Source of the DNA: Bacteroidales bacterium | GTDB lineage: Bacteria; Bacteroidota; Bacteroidia; Bacteroidales; WCHB1-69 | Reading direction: 5' to 3' | DNA: 18,695 nucleotides | NCBI GenBank assembly: GCA_012838875.1 | Contig: DUOL01000085.1 | Coordinates: 1 to 18,695, forward strand | Part shown: positions 1 to 7,552 of the stretch, piece after piece | Layout of the letters: every line of letters starts with the position of its first letter | How positions within the stretch are numbered: position 1 is the stretch's first letter | The notes under the pieces: model-generated | What the model was told of the DNA's origin: nothing | What the model saw: the letters and a program-made list of their open reading frames with translations, nothing else | The model's database searches: none | Translations under genes and position numbers: made by a program

Positions 1-1183
1 CTATTTTTCCCATTTCAATGGCGAGTTGAATTATTTTTTCGGCTCTTTTCACAACGGGAGCGTCAATCATTTTAGTTCCGAGTGAAACAACGCCTAATCC
101 TTTTTTCTTAGCCACTAAGAAAGCGTTAACGATTTTTTTAGCTCTTTCAATTTCATCTTTGTCGGGAGCAAAGTTTTCTTTAATTACTTTAATTTGTCGT
201 GGGTGGATACAGCCCATTCCACTAAAACCGAGAGCTTTGGAGGCGAGAACATTTTGTTTAAGGGCTTCCATGTCGGCAACGTCAGAGAAAACAGAATCAA
301 TCGGTTGGATGCGGACAGCATGACAAGCATTTACCAAAGTAGAACGAGCAAATAGCGATTCTTTACCTTCGAGGGTTCGTTTTACGCCTAAATCTGCCGT
401 ATAATCTTCCAATCCGATTGCCATTGCAACAATATTGGGAGCGGCTTTTGCTATGTCGTACGCATTCATAACGCCCGCTGCACTTTCAATAATAGGCATT
501 AACCAAATGGTGGAGGTGATATTGAATCTTTTTTTTCTTTTTTCGATTTCTTCATTTAGCAATATAATCTGCTCTCTATTTTCGCATTTTGGCACTAAAA
601 TCAGATTTACATTGTGCGGAATAATAAAATCAAGGTCTTCAATTCCTCTGGGGATTTGATTAATACGTACCATTCTTTCAGCGCCGTAAAAATCAATTCC
701 ACGTAGCATATTTCGAACCAGAAATTGGGCTTCGAATTTCTTGTCGGGAGCAACGGCATCCTCTAAATCAAGAATGACGCCATCCGGGTGATGAATCCCC
801 GCATTAATGGCTAAGCTAGGAGTGTTCCCAGGCAAATAAAGACGAGAAAACCGATGACGCTCCTTCTCGGTATGATACTGATTTTGAGGGAGAAATGGCA
901 GTAGATACTCTTTATCCGTCTTGATTAATTTTTTAATGCATGCTTCCATACGAGCTGCTATAACAAGGGCAGTTGCTCCACTGTCTTCGACCGTAACTTT
1001 TGCCCCTTTTACATTAAAAAAGGATAAAATATCTAAAACCTCTTTTTCAATTTGTTTTCCGAATAGAGCCTTCACTTTGCTAGTTATGGAAATCTCTATT
1101 TTTTCATTTTTTGTCAGTTCCAGAGTGATAAAACAATCTGAACGAACTCCTTTTCCTTTATTACCTGCTGTTGATTGTTGCAT
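1..1183 (-). CDS. Citrate lyase acyl carrier-beta subunit fusion (CitD-CitE), partial at window edge
   Basis: From the ATG at 1183-1181, 394 codons are open to the left edge; the end of the protein lies outside. Residues 1-85 resemble citrate lyase gamma chain (CitD): Ser15 in GVRSDCFI sits where CitD carries its phosphoribosyl-dephospho-CoA group, and the segment ending in EDSGATALVIAARMEA matches the family's conserved end. Residues about 110-394 are CitE, the HpcH/HpaI-type lyase: RLYLPGN, DLEDAV (139-144, acidic metal ligand), MVRIN, ALGxEDY-like AIGLEDY (255-261) and the CIHPRQ block (325-330). CitE normally ends soon after the motif seen near residue 392, so few residues should be missing. 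The enzyme cleaves citrate, or a relative such as citramalate, to an oxo acid plus acetate. In most bacteria CitD and CitE are separate chains. The alpha chain (CitF) would be expected beyond the edge but is not seen. Substrate is inferred only from family. Confidence 0.88.
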   Translation of the reverse strand, partial: MQQSTAGNKGKGVRSDCFITLELTKNEKIEISITSKVKALFGKQIEKEVLDILSFFNVKGAKVTVEDSGATALVIAARMEACIKKLIKTDKEYLLPFLPQNQYHTEKERHRFSRLYLPGNTPSLAINAGIHHPDGVILDLEDAVAPDKKFEAQFLVRNMLRGIDFYGAERMVRINQIPRGIEDLDFIIPHNVNLILVPKCENREQIILLNEEIEKRKKRFNITSTIWLMPIIESAAGVMNAYDIAKAAPNIVAMAIGLEDYTADLGVKRTLEGKESLFARSTLVNACHAVRIQPIDSVFSDVADMEALKQNVLASKALGFSGMGCIHPRQIKVIKENFAPDKDEIERAKKIVNAFLVAKKKGLGVVSLGTKMIDAPVVKRAEKIIQLAIEMGKI

Positions 1184-1214
1184 AATTAAAATAAACTAAG
1201 AATTGAATTACTTG

Positions 1215-1222
1215 CAAAAGTA
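1215..1222 (-). promoter_or_regulatory. Predicted -7 box of the citDE promoter
   Basis: On the minus strand this reads TACTTTTG, matching the Bacteroidota sigma-A -7 consensus TAnnTTTG, and lies 32 bases upstream of the ATG. It continues into GCAAG as at several other promoters here. No clear -33 TTG is found at the usual distance, so the call rests on the -7 box and its position. Confidence 0.5.
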
Positions 1223-1255
1223 CAAAATAAACCGCCTAAATATTCTAAAATTTTG

Positions 1256-1263
1256 TATTTTTG
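1256..1263 (+). promoter_or_regulatory. Predicted -7 box for the small membrane protein-mutL unit
   Basis: TATTTTTG fits TAnnTTTG and lies 22 bases upstream of the ATG at 1285. No convincing -33 TTG was found 17-23 bases further upstream. It is divergent from the citDE promoter in a gap of about 100 bases. Confidence 0.4.
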
Positions 1264-1284
1264 TAAATAAAATTAAATGATAAA

Positions 1285-1542
1285 ATGAATTTTCAATTTT
1301 TCTCCACGCCAAAGCCGAAAAAGTTCAATTATAAACCTCGTTTTCAAAAGCCTGAGAACGAAGAGGAGACGCAAAACGATAAGGAAAAAAGAAACGATGA
1401 GTTTGCCGTGCGATTACACGAGTCGTGGGAAAAGCGAAGAAAGAAAAAAGAGCCTCATTCATTCCCTCTTAAACTTGTTATTTGGGGCGTACTCATTATA
1501 ATTGCTCTACTCTATCTATACCGCAAATTTTTCATCTCATAA
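1285..1542 (+). CDS. Small single-pass membrane protein upstream of mutL
   Basis: 85 residues. The N-terminus, with TPKPKKFNYKPRF at 8-20, is basic and aromatic. A strongly charged Lys/Glu-rich stretch follows (21-56), then one hydrophobic helix at about 62-79 and a short basic tail. No signal peptide is visible, so the likely topology is tail-anchored with a large cytosolic part. From memory, Bacteroidota genomes often carry a protein of this design next to mutL; some database entries wrongly call it riboflavin synthase subunit beta. I see no catalytic motif and assign no function. It ends 11 bases before the mutL ATG and is probably co-transcribed with it. Confidence 0.8.
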   Translation: MNFQFFSTPKPKKFNYKPRFQKPENEEETQNDKEKRNDEFAVRLHESWEKRRKKKEPHSFPLKLVIWGVLIIIALLYLYRKFFIS

Positions 1543-1553
1543 AAACTGTTTTA

Positions 1554-3413
1554 ATGTCACAAGATATCATTCATTTGCTTCCTGATTTAGTCGCGAATCA
1601 GATTGCGGCAGGAGAAGTAATCCAGCGACCGGCGTCCGCTGTTAAAGAACTTTTGGAAAATGCAATCGATGCCGGAGCTACTTCAATACAGGTAATTGTC
1701 AAAGATTCGGGGAAGACACTTCTCCAAGTCGTGGACGACGGTTCAGGTATGAGCTTTCACGATGCACGTCTCTGCTTTGAGCGGCACGCAACCTCCAAAA
1801 TTACTACTACCGATGATCTTTTTTGCTTGCGAACAAAAGGATTTCGCGGAGAAGCCTTGCCCTCTATTGCCGCTATCGCTCACGTGGAATTGAAAACGAA
1901 GAAAAATGAAGATGAAACCGGAACTTTAGTTACAGTCGAAGGGGCTACAATTACAGAACATTCGCCCGTGGCAACGCAAGACGGTACCTCCATCTCTATC
2001 AAAAATTTATTCTATAATGTGCCGGCAAGACGTAACTTCCTTAAATCAGACGCTGTTGAGTTCGGACATATCGAAGAAGAGTTCTTTCGCATAGCTTTAA
2101 TACATATAGACATCGCTTTTACCCTGTCCCACAATGGAAAAATTATTTATCAGCTTCAACCATCCAATTTTAAGCAACGCATAATTAATATTTTTGGAAC
2201 TCATATCAAAGATAAACTTTTTCCGGTCGAACAGATTACAGATATTATCAAAATTAGCGGGTTTATTGCAAAGCCCGAATATAGTAAAAAACAAAAAGCG
2301 GAACAGTATCTCTTTATTAATCAGCGATATGTGAGACACTCACTCCTAAATCATGCAATCAAAACCGCCTATACCGACCTAATTCCAAGTGGGAATAAAC
2401 CCGCCTATTTTATTCATATTGAGTTAGACCCCGCTACGATAGATATCAATATCAGTCCTACAAAAGTGGAGGTGAAATTGCAGGACGAACGTCTGGTCTT
2501 CGGGTTTTTAAATTCTTGCGTCAAAAAGTCCTTAGGGCAACTTTCATTGATTCCACGCTTAGATTTTGAATATGAAAGAGGCTTGGACGTGGATGTTGCA
2601 AATTTTCCGTCCGATAAAATACCGAAAATCCCTTCCACGGGAGTTGACCCTAATTATAATCCGTTTGAAAAAAAGAGTTCTACGTCTCAGCATTTTCAGC
2701 ATAATAAGGAGAAGAGATATAATATGTCAGGGTGGGAAGATTTTTTGAAAAATTTAAAGATAGAAACGACTTCTCAGCCCCAAACCGTTCAAACGGTCGG
2801 AATTGATATAAAAGAACAAAAAGATGAAATTGTTGATACCGAAAATTTAGCCTCTACCTATTTTATTATTGATAATAACTATTTGATAATCAAGCTAAAT
2901 AATCAACTTAAAATTATTCATATCAAAAACGGAATAGAGAGGATATTATATGAAAGTTATTTGCAAGCTCTTGAAAATCAGCCCGTAGCAGTTCAGCAGT
3001 CTCTTTTCCCCGAGACGATTACGCTATCAACGAATCAAGCCGAAATATTAGTTGAGTTAAAAGATGAGCTTTTAAAGTTAGGCTATGAAATCGAGGTTAT
3101 TGATAAAACTAGATTTGCCGTTAACGGTACGCCGAACAATGATGAAACGACCGATTTGCAACTTTTAATCGAGGGTTTTATAGATAGTTATAAAGCGAAT
3201 GTTTTCCTTTATCGAAGTGAGCGAATAAAAAATATTGCACACAGTTTAGCCCGTCAGAAGCGTTCAACGTTTAAGTCGCTGACCAAAGACGAGGAGGTTC
3301 ATCATTTTATTCAGCAGTTGTTGCAGTGTGAAGTGTCGTACCTTTCTCCATCAGGGAAGAAAATTTTTCACGACTTGTCGGTAGAAGAGATAGAAGCCTT
3401 TTTTAATTTATAA
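1554..3413 (+). CDS. mutL: DNA mismatch repair protein MutL
   Basis: 619 residues from the ATG at 1554. The frame stays open upstream to 1482, but that extension overlaps the preceding gene and the family begins at the MSQDIIHLLPD-like segment. The N-terminal GHKL ATPase is intact: KELLENAIDAGA (31-42) with the catalytic Glu and Mg-binding Asn, DDGSGM (61-66), RHATSKI (77-83), GFRGEAL (96-102) and NLFYNVPARR (151-160), then the transducer domain with the SPTKVEVK block. A polar linker (about 345-430) leads to the C-terminal dimerisation domain. The DQHA(X)2E(X)4E nuclease motif is not conserved: the aligned place reads IHIKNGIERILYE (455-467), and the late CPHGRP-type motif reads SPSGKKIF (598-605). 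MutL links MutS mismatch recognition to downstream repair; this one probably cannot nick DNA. Confidence 0.96.
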   Translation: MSQDIIHLLPDLVANQIAAGEVIQRPASAVKELLENAIDAGATSIQVIVKDSGKTLLQVVDDGSGMSFHDARLCFERHATSKITTTDDLFCLRTKGFRGEALPSIAAIAHVELKTKKNEDETGTLVTVEGATITEHSPVATQDGTSISIKNLFYNVPARRNFLKSDAVEFGHIEEEFFRIALIHIDIAFTLSHNGKIIYQLQPSNFKQRIINIFGTHIKDKLFPVEQITDIIKISGFIAKPEYSKKQKAEQYLFINQRYVRHSLLNHAIKTAYTDLIPSGNKPAYFIHIELDPATIDINISPTKVEVKLQDERLVFGFLNSCVKKSLGQLSLIPRLDFEYERGLDVDVANFPSDKIPKIPSTGVDPNYNPFEKKSSTSQHFQHNKEKRYNMSGWEDFLKNLKIETTSQPQTVQTVGIDIKEQKDEIVDTENLASTYFIIDNNYLIIKLNNQLKIIHIKNGIERILYESYLQALENQPVAVQQSLFPETITLSTNQAEILVELKDELLKLGYEIEVIDKTRFAVNGTPNNDETTDLQLLIEGFIDSYKANVFLYRSERIKNIAHSLARQKRSTFKSLTKDEEVHHFIQQLLQCEVSYLSPSGKKIFHDLSVEEIEAFFNL

Positions 3414-3446
3414 GTAGTTACTAATCACAATTTTATCTATAATAAA

Positions 3447-3626
3447 TATTAGGGCGTGTCCCCTTTCGCTGGCGCTCAGGGGTCGGCGCCCGGTTCCAAG
3501 TCCGCGGTCGCAAGCCGTGGGGACGCAATGCTGCAAAAAGAGCTTACAAGCTTGCTTTTTTGCAGCAGCGTCCCCAGCGGCTTCCGCCCTTGCGGGCTTT
3601 CCACCTAAGCGCCTCACGCGACCGAA
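3447..3626 (+). repeat. GC-rich structured interspersed repeat, copy A
   Basis: About 180 bases, far richer in G+C than the flanks, aligning end to end with 18522-18695 in the same orientation with a few small indels. It begins TATTAGGGCGTG and ends CTCACGC plus a few bases; GCGTG near the start can pair with CACGC near the end. Inside is a long stem: 3512-3526 pairs with 3568-3583 (15 pairs, one bulged G), capped by a second stem, 3530-3540 with 3555-3566. Smaller hairpins lie at CCCCT/AGGGG (3460-3481) and CCGC/GCGG (3584-3595). It sits between convergent mutL and rpsA. No protein is credible in it. It could be a palindromic mobile repeat or a structured RNA; the sequence does not decide. 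Confidence 0.9.
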
Positions 3627-3640
3627 GTTTTGTGTATTAC

Positions 3641-3676
3641 AATAAAAAATAGAGAATAGCATGCATGCCATTCTCT
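3641..3676 (-). terminator. Rho-independent terminator of rpsA
   Basis: On the minus strand a stem AGAGAAT/ATTCTCT (3676-3670 with 3657-3651) encloses the self-complementary GCATGCATGC, and is followed at once by an ATTTTTTATT tract (3650-3641). It starts 70 bases after the rpsA stop codon in the direction of rpsA transcription, as expected of an intrinsic terminator. Confidence 0.7.
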
Positions 3677-3745
3677 ACTGCGTATTCGTAAGATAATTTT
3701 ATAAATGAAAAAAGATATTAGATTTTAAAGTAGTAGTTAGTAGCT

Positions 3746-5977
3746 TTATTCTTTTTCTTCGTTTTTCTGCTCCTCTTTTTCGGCTTCTTTTTCTTTATCT
3801 TTTACCTTTTCTTTATCTTTCTCTTTTTCCTTTTTTGCTTTAGCTTTTTCTAAATCTTCTTTAAGATTTTTCAAAGCTTCTAAATCACCTAAGGTAGTTT
3901 TTTCAGTACTTTCATTAATTTTCGCTATCTCTTTCGCTTTCTTTCTCTCTTCGGCGTTCACTCTCTTTTCTTCATCTTCTTTTGATTCTTGCCAAGTGCG
4001 AGTGTGTGAAAGATTAATTCTTTTAGCTTCTTTAGAAAATTCAATTACTTGGAATGGTAATGTTTCATCAATATTTGCATATTTTCCGTCTTCTTTAAGA
4101 AGTGCTCTATTAAAGGCAAAACCTTCAATTCCATAAGGTAATGCTACAATAACACCTTTATCGCTTTGACTTATGATAGTTCCTTCATGAACGGAGCCTA
4201 CGGTGAAAGTAGTTTCAAAAACGTCCCAAGGATTCTCTTTTAATTGTTTATGTCCTAAGCTTAATCTACGATTTTCAACGTCAACTTCTAATACAACAAC
4301 TTCAATTTCAGCACCAATCTTAGTAAATTCAGCGGGGTGTTTAATTTTTTTAGACCACGAGAGGTCAGAAATATGAATTAAACCGTCAACACCTTCTTCA
4401 AGTTCAACAAAAATTCCAAAATTTGTAAAATGACGGACAATGGCAGTATGTTTTGAAGAGGCTGGATATTTATTAGTAATATCAGTCCATGGATCCGGGA
4501 TTAATTGTTTGATACCGAGAGACATTTTGCGTTCTTCGCGGTCTAAAGTGAGTAATACGGCTTCCACTTCGTCTCCTACTTTGAAAAAGTCGTGGGCAGT
4601 ACGTAAATGTTGTGACCAAGACATTTCTGAAACGTGGATAAGTCCTTCAACGCCGGGTATAATTTCAATGAAAGCACCGTAGTCGGCAAGAACTACTACC
4701 TTACCTTTTACTTTATCACCAACTTTTAAGTTCGGGTCTAAAGCGTCCCATGGGTGTGGAGTTAATTGTTTTAAACCTAACGCGATACGTTTCTTGTTTT
4801 CGTCAAAATCGAGGATTACCACATTGATTTTCTCATCCAACTGAACAACCTCTTCCGGATGAGTAATTCGTCCCCACGAAAGGTCGGTAATATGTACAAG
4901 TCCGTCAATACCGCCTAAGTCAATAAATACTCCGTAACCGGTAATGTTTTTCACAGTTCCTTCGAGAATTTGACCTTTTTCCAGTTTAGCCATGATTTCG
5001 GACTTTTGAGCTTCTAACTCGTCTTCAATAAGAGCTTTGTGTGAAACTACCACATTTTTATACTCGTGGTTGATTTTTATCACTTTAAACTCCATGGTCT
5101 TATCAACGAAAACGTCATAATCGCGAATAGGTTTCACATCAATTTGTGAACCCGGTAAAAATGCTTCGATACCGAATACATTAACAATAAGTCCGCCTTT
5201 CGTTCTACATTTTACGTAACCCGTAACAATTTCTTGATTGTCATGTGCTTCGTTAACACGTTGCCATGCTTGTAAGTCACGAGCCTTTTTATGAGAAAGT
5301 TGCAGTTGTCCCTGTGCATTTTCTTGACTTTCAACGTACACTTCAATTTGGTCGCCGATTTTAAGATTAGGGTTGTAGCGTAATTCAGAAGCTGAAATAA
5401 CACCATCGGATTTGAATCCGATATTAACAACGATTTCTCTACTGTTAATAGAAACAACCGTCCCCATGACTACCGCTTGCTCATCAATGGATTTAAAAGA
5501 TTTTGTATAGAGTTCTTCTAATTTATCTTTTTCTTCTTGTGTATAATGAGTACCCTTTTTATCTAAAGCTTCCCAACTGAAATTTTCGAGAGAGCCATAA
5601 CTGCTGTCTACCCATTTTGCTTTTGGAGCGTTTTCTTCAGCAGGTAGTGAATCAGAAGTTTCACTAATTTGTTCGCTTTCAGGCTGTGTGGGTTTCTCTT
5701 CTACTACTTGTTCTTCGAGAACAGGTTCTTCCGTTTCCGGTTTCGTCTCTTCTACAGTCTGTTCTTCAAGAATAGGTTCTGTTGTTTCCGGCTCCGCCTC
5801 TTCTGTCGGTTTTTCTTCAAGTGCAGGTTCTTCCGTTTCCGATTTTGTCTCTTCTACTGCTTGTTCTTCGTGGATAGGTTCTGTTGTTTCTTGCGTTGTT
5901 CCTTCCACTGGTTGTTCTGAAATAGGATTATTTTCTTCTTCAGAGATTGAATTGATATTATCTAATTCTTCTGTCAT
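3746..5977 (-). CDS. rpsA: 30S ribosomal protein S1 with extended acidic N-terminus
   Basis: 743 residues, longer than the roughly 560-600 usual for S1. Six S1 (OB-fold) RNA-binding domains lie at about 166-231, 249-315, 334-403, 418-491, 505-577 and 592-660. Domains 3-5 carry the textbook pattern GYGVFIDLGGIDGLVHITDLSW and its variants; domains 1, 2 and 6 are more diverged, as in other S1 proteins. S1 on the 30S subunit helps bring mRNA to the ribosome, which fits the lack of Shine-Dalgarno sequences here. Residues 1-120 are an acidic low-complexity extension with four 17-residue repeats (30-97); residues 663-743 are a Lys/Glu-rich, probably helical tail. The gene stands alone, with its own promoter, a leader of about 100 bases with two hairpins, and a terminator. 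Confidence 0.95.
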   Translation of the reverse strand: MTEELDNINSISEEENNPISEQPVEGTTQETTEPIHEEQAVEETKSETEEPALEEKPTEEAEPETTEPILEEQTVEETKPETEEPVLEEQVVEEKPTQPESEQISETSDSLPAEENAPKAKWVDSSYGSLENFSWEALDKKGTHYTQEEKDKLEELYTKSFKSIDEQAVVMGTVVSINSREIVVNIGFKSDGVISASELRYNPNLKIGDQIEVYVESQENAQGQLQLSHKKARDLQAWQRVNEAHDNQEIVTGYVKCRTKGGLIVNVFGIEAFLPGSQIDVKPIRDYDVFVDKTMEFKVIKINHEYKNVVVSHKALIEDELEAQKSEIMAKLEKGQILEGTVKNITGYGVFIDLGGIDGLVHITDLSWGRITHPEEVVQLDEKINVVILDFDENKKRIALGLKQLTPHPWDALDPNLKVGDKVKGKVVVLADYGAFIEIIPGVEGLIHVSEMSWSQHLRTAHDFFKVGDEVEAVLLTLDREERKMSLGIKQLIPDPWTDITNKYPASSKHTAIVRHFTNFGIFVELEEGVDGLIHISDLSWSKKIKHPAEFTKIGAEIEVVVLEVDVENRRLSLGHKQLKENPWDVFETTFTVGSVHEGTIISQSDKGVIVALPYGIEGFAFNRALLKEDGKYANIDETLPFQVIEFSKEAKRINLSHTRTWQESKEDEEKRVNAEERKKAKEIAKINESTEKTTLGDLEALKNLKEDLEKAKAKKEKEKDKEKVKDKEKEAEKEEQKNEEKE
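5687..5890 (-). repeat. Four 51-base tandem repeats within rpsA
   Basis: These encode residues 30-97 of S1 as four 17-residue units: ETTEPIHEEQAVEETKS, ETEEPALEEKPTEEAEP, ETTEPILEEQTVEETKP and ETEEPVLEEQVVEEKPT. Units 1 and 3, and 2 and 4, are the most alike, suggesting duplication of a two-unit (102-base) block. All units keep frame. Confidence 0.88.
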
Positions 5978-5986
5978 AAATGTTGC

Positions 5987-6005
5987 GATTCGTTAAATAC
6001 GAATC
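5987..6005 (-). promoter_or_regulatory. Hairpin just upstream of the rpsA start codon
   Basis: A perfect 7-base inverted repeat, GATTCGT and ACGAATC, around a 5-base loop, ending nine bases before the rpsA ATG in the transcribed leader. It could hold the ribosome landing site and so control S1 synthesis; this role is inferred. Confidence 0.55.
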
Positions 6006-6042
6006 AGATTTTTAAAATTTAACATGAGGTTAATTGTCTATA

Positions 6043-6074
6043 AATCAATATAAAGAGCCTCTTTTAAATTGATT
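6043..6074 (-). promoter_or_regulatory. Long hairpin in the rpsA 5' leader
   Basis: Two nested stems: AATCAAT/ATTGATT (6074-6068 with 6049-6043) and AAAGA/TCTTT (6064-6060 with 6056-6052), separated by a small asymmetric internal loop and closed by a 3-base loop. It lies just downstream of the predicted transcription start. It is a candidate ribosomal-protein leader structure, unproven. Confidence 0.5.
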
Positions 6075-6085
6075 TTTCAAGTTTG

Positions 6086-6093
6086 CAAAGGTA
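6086..6093 (-). promoter_or_regulatory. Predicted -7 box of the rpsA promoter
   Basis: Minus-strand TACCTTTG, followed by CAAAC, is a strong match to TAnnTTTG. It puts the transcript start near 6079, giving a leader of about 100 bases. A good -33 TTG at the usual spacing was not seen. Confidence 0.6.
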
Positions 6094-6189
6094 CAATTTT
6101 TTTTTATGTAAATAATTTATAATCAAAAATAATTTTTAAAGCAAATTTGGGGAGCCTTTTTCAATTTATAAATTAGGTTAAATGCTTAT

Positions 6190-7542
6190 TCAAATATTTT
6201 TATTTTTTTTTGTAACAACAAGTTGCGCATTTTCAAATTTTATAACTTCCACCTCTTCATTTTTATCAATAAGTCCTACATCTGAAACGGCATCATAAAT
6301 TTCTCCATCTATCTCAACTTTACCGGATGGTCGCATAAAAGTAATGGTAATTCCGTCACGACCAATCAGGTCAGCCAGTCGCATGTCTTGGGCAATATAT
6401 CCTTCCTCTGAATTTAGTACGGTATTAAAAGCGAGTGTTCCGAAACGTGTTTCTGTTGTAATTACTTTCTTTCCTACCCAAATTGACAAGAAAAATCCGA
6501 TAATCACGGAGGATAGAACTAGGAAAATTTTTCCTAAGATTTGAGTCGGAGGAACGAGTTGAAAATCGAAGCCGATATTGAAAATCATACTCAAGATGAG
6601 GGAGGCAACAATAAGGACAATGCCGGTAATTCCTACAAACCCGAAGCCCGGAATAAGAAATATTTCGACCAATAAGAGTCCGACACCGAGAATAAAGAGT
6701 AAAATTTCCCAATGTGCGGCTAAACCTTCTAAATAGTGAGGTGCAAAGTAGAGTAGTGCCGCACTAATGGCGACAATGAGAGGAAATCCGACACCCGGTG
6801 TTTGGAGTTCAAAATAGATGCCACCAACGATTAACATAATTAAAATGCCGCTTACAATTGGATTAACGAGAAAAAGAATAATTTTGTCAAGAAATGATAG
6901 TTTTTGCATGCTAACGTCATAATTTTCTACTCCGACATTTTGCATAATCTCTCCAAGACTATTCACCTCCCCTTCGCAAAAACCGTTAAGTATGGCTTCC
7001 TTTGTGGTAAATGTAAGTACTTTTCCAGAATCAATAATACCTTTTATGTAAACATCTGGATCTACCATCGCTTGCGCTATCATTGGATTTCGTCCTTTTT
7101 TTTCGGCAGTAGTTCGCATAAGCGAACGCATGTAAGATTGGTATTTGTCAGGCATTATTTCTCCTTGTTGATTAACCACGGAGGCGGCTCCGATAGAACT
7201 GCCGGGTGCCATATATATACTGTCACAAGCTATGGATATAAGTGCTCCCGCAGACGCCGCATTGTTGTCAATGAAAACAATCGTGGTCATAGGTGCTTCT
7301 AACAGTAACGTGCGTATTTTGTCCGCCGATTCTAATTCGCCCCCAAAGGTGTTAAGTCGTAATAAAAGTATATCCGCCTTTTCAGCGGTGGCTTCTTTTA
7401 TTGCCTTTTCGGTTTTTCGTAATGCAGGTTTTGCAATATTATCGTCAATTTCAAAGAAATAGACTTTTTTGCTGACGGTTTGCCCAAAAAATGGGAGTGA
7501 AATAAATAAGTAACCGACAAATAATAAATGTTTTAACTTCAT
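6190..7542 (-). CDS. NfeD-family membrane-bound serine protease (long form)
   Basis: 450 residues. A signal peptide (about 1-20, KHLLFVGYLFISLPFFG) leads to a ClpP/crotonase-fold protease domain (about 25-210) with LRLNTFGGEL (61-70) and the nucleophile Ser97 in NNAASAGA, the SAG signature of the NfeD1b/1510-N family. Four to five membrane helices follow (about 219-357), then a soluble OB-fold NfeD domain (about 388-446, GRDGITITFMRPSGKVEIDG and onward). The archaeal homologue cleaves the hydrophobic C-terminus of a stomatin partner; no stomatin (SPFH) gene lies in this window. The protein is probably involved in membrane quality control, an inference from the family. It starts 10 bases after the dusB stop, so ribF-dusB-nfeD read as one transcript. 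The name 'nodulation protein' often attached to this family is historical. Confidence 0.9.
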   Translation of the reverse strand: MKLKHLLFVGYLFISLPFFGQTVSKKVYFFEIDDNIAKPALRKTEKAIKEATAEKADILLLRLNTFGGELESADKIRTLLLEAPMTTIVFIDNNAASAGALISIACDSIYMAPGSSIGAASVVNQQGEIMPDKYQSYMRSLMRTTAEKKGRNPMIAQAMVDPDVYIKGIIDSGKVLTFTTKEAILNGFCEGEVNSLGEIMQNVGVENYDVSMQKLSFLDKIILFLVNPIVSGILIMLIVGGIYFELQTPGVGFPLIVAISAALLYFAPHYLEGLAAHWEILLFILGVGLLLVEIFLIPGFGFVGITGIVLIVASLILSMIFNIGFDFQLVPPTQILGKIFLVLSSVIIGFFLSIWVGKKVITTETRFGTLAFNTVLNSEEGYIAQDMRLADLIGRDGITITFMRPSGKVEIDGEIYDAVSDVGLIDKNEEVEVIKFENAQLVVTKKNKNI

Positions 7543-7552
7543 TTTTTTATAA

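Noticed and set aside
1482..1553. Earlier in-frame start for mutL
   Set aside because: It would overlap the upstream membrane-protein gene by 61 bases and add residues not found in MutL; the ATG at 1554 matches the family start.
3408..3671. Open frame of 87 codons on the minus strand across repeat copy A
   Set aside because: It exists because GC-rich repeat DNA has few stops; composition is unlike a protein here, copy B does not keep an equivalent frame in evidence, and the segment is explained by RNA/DNA pairing.
5669..5996. Two plus-strand open frames opposite the rpsA 5' end (Phe/Arg-rich and Ser-rich)
   Set aside because: They are antisense shadows of the Glu/Thr/Pro repeat codons of rpsA.
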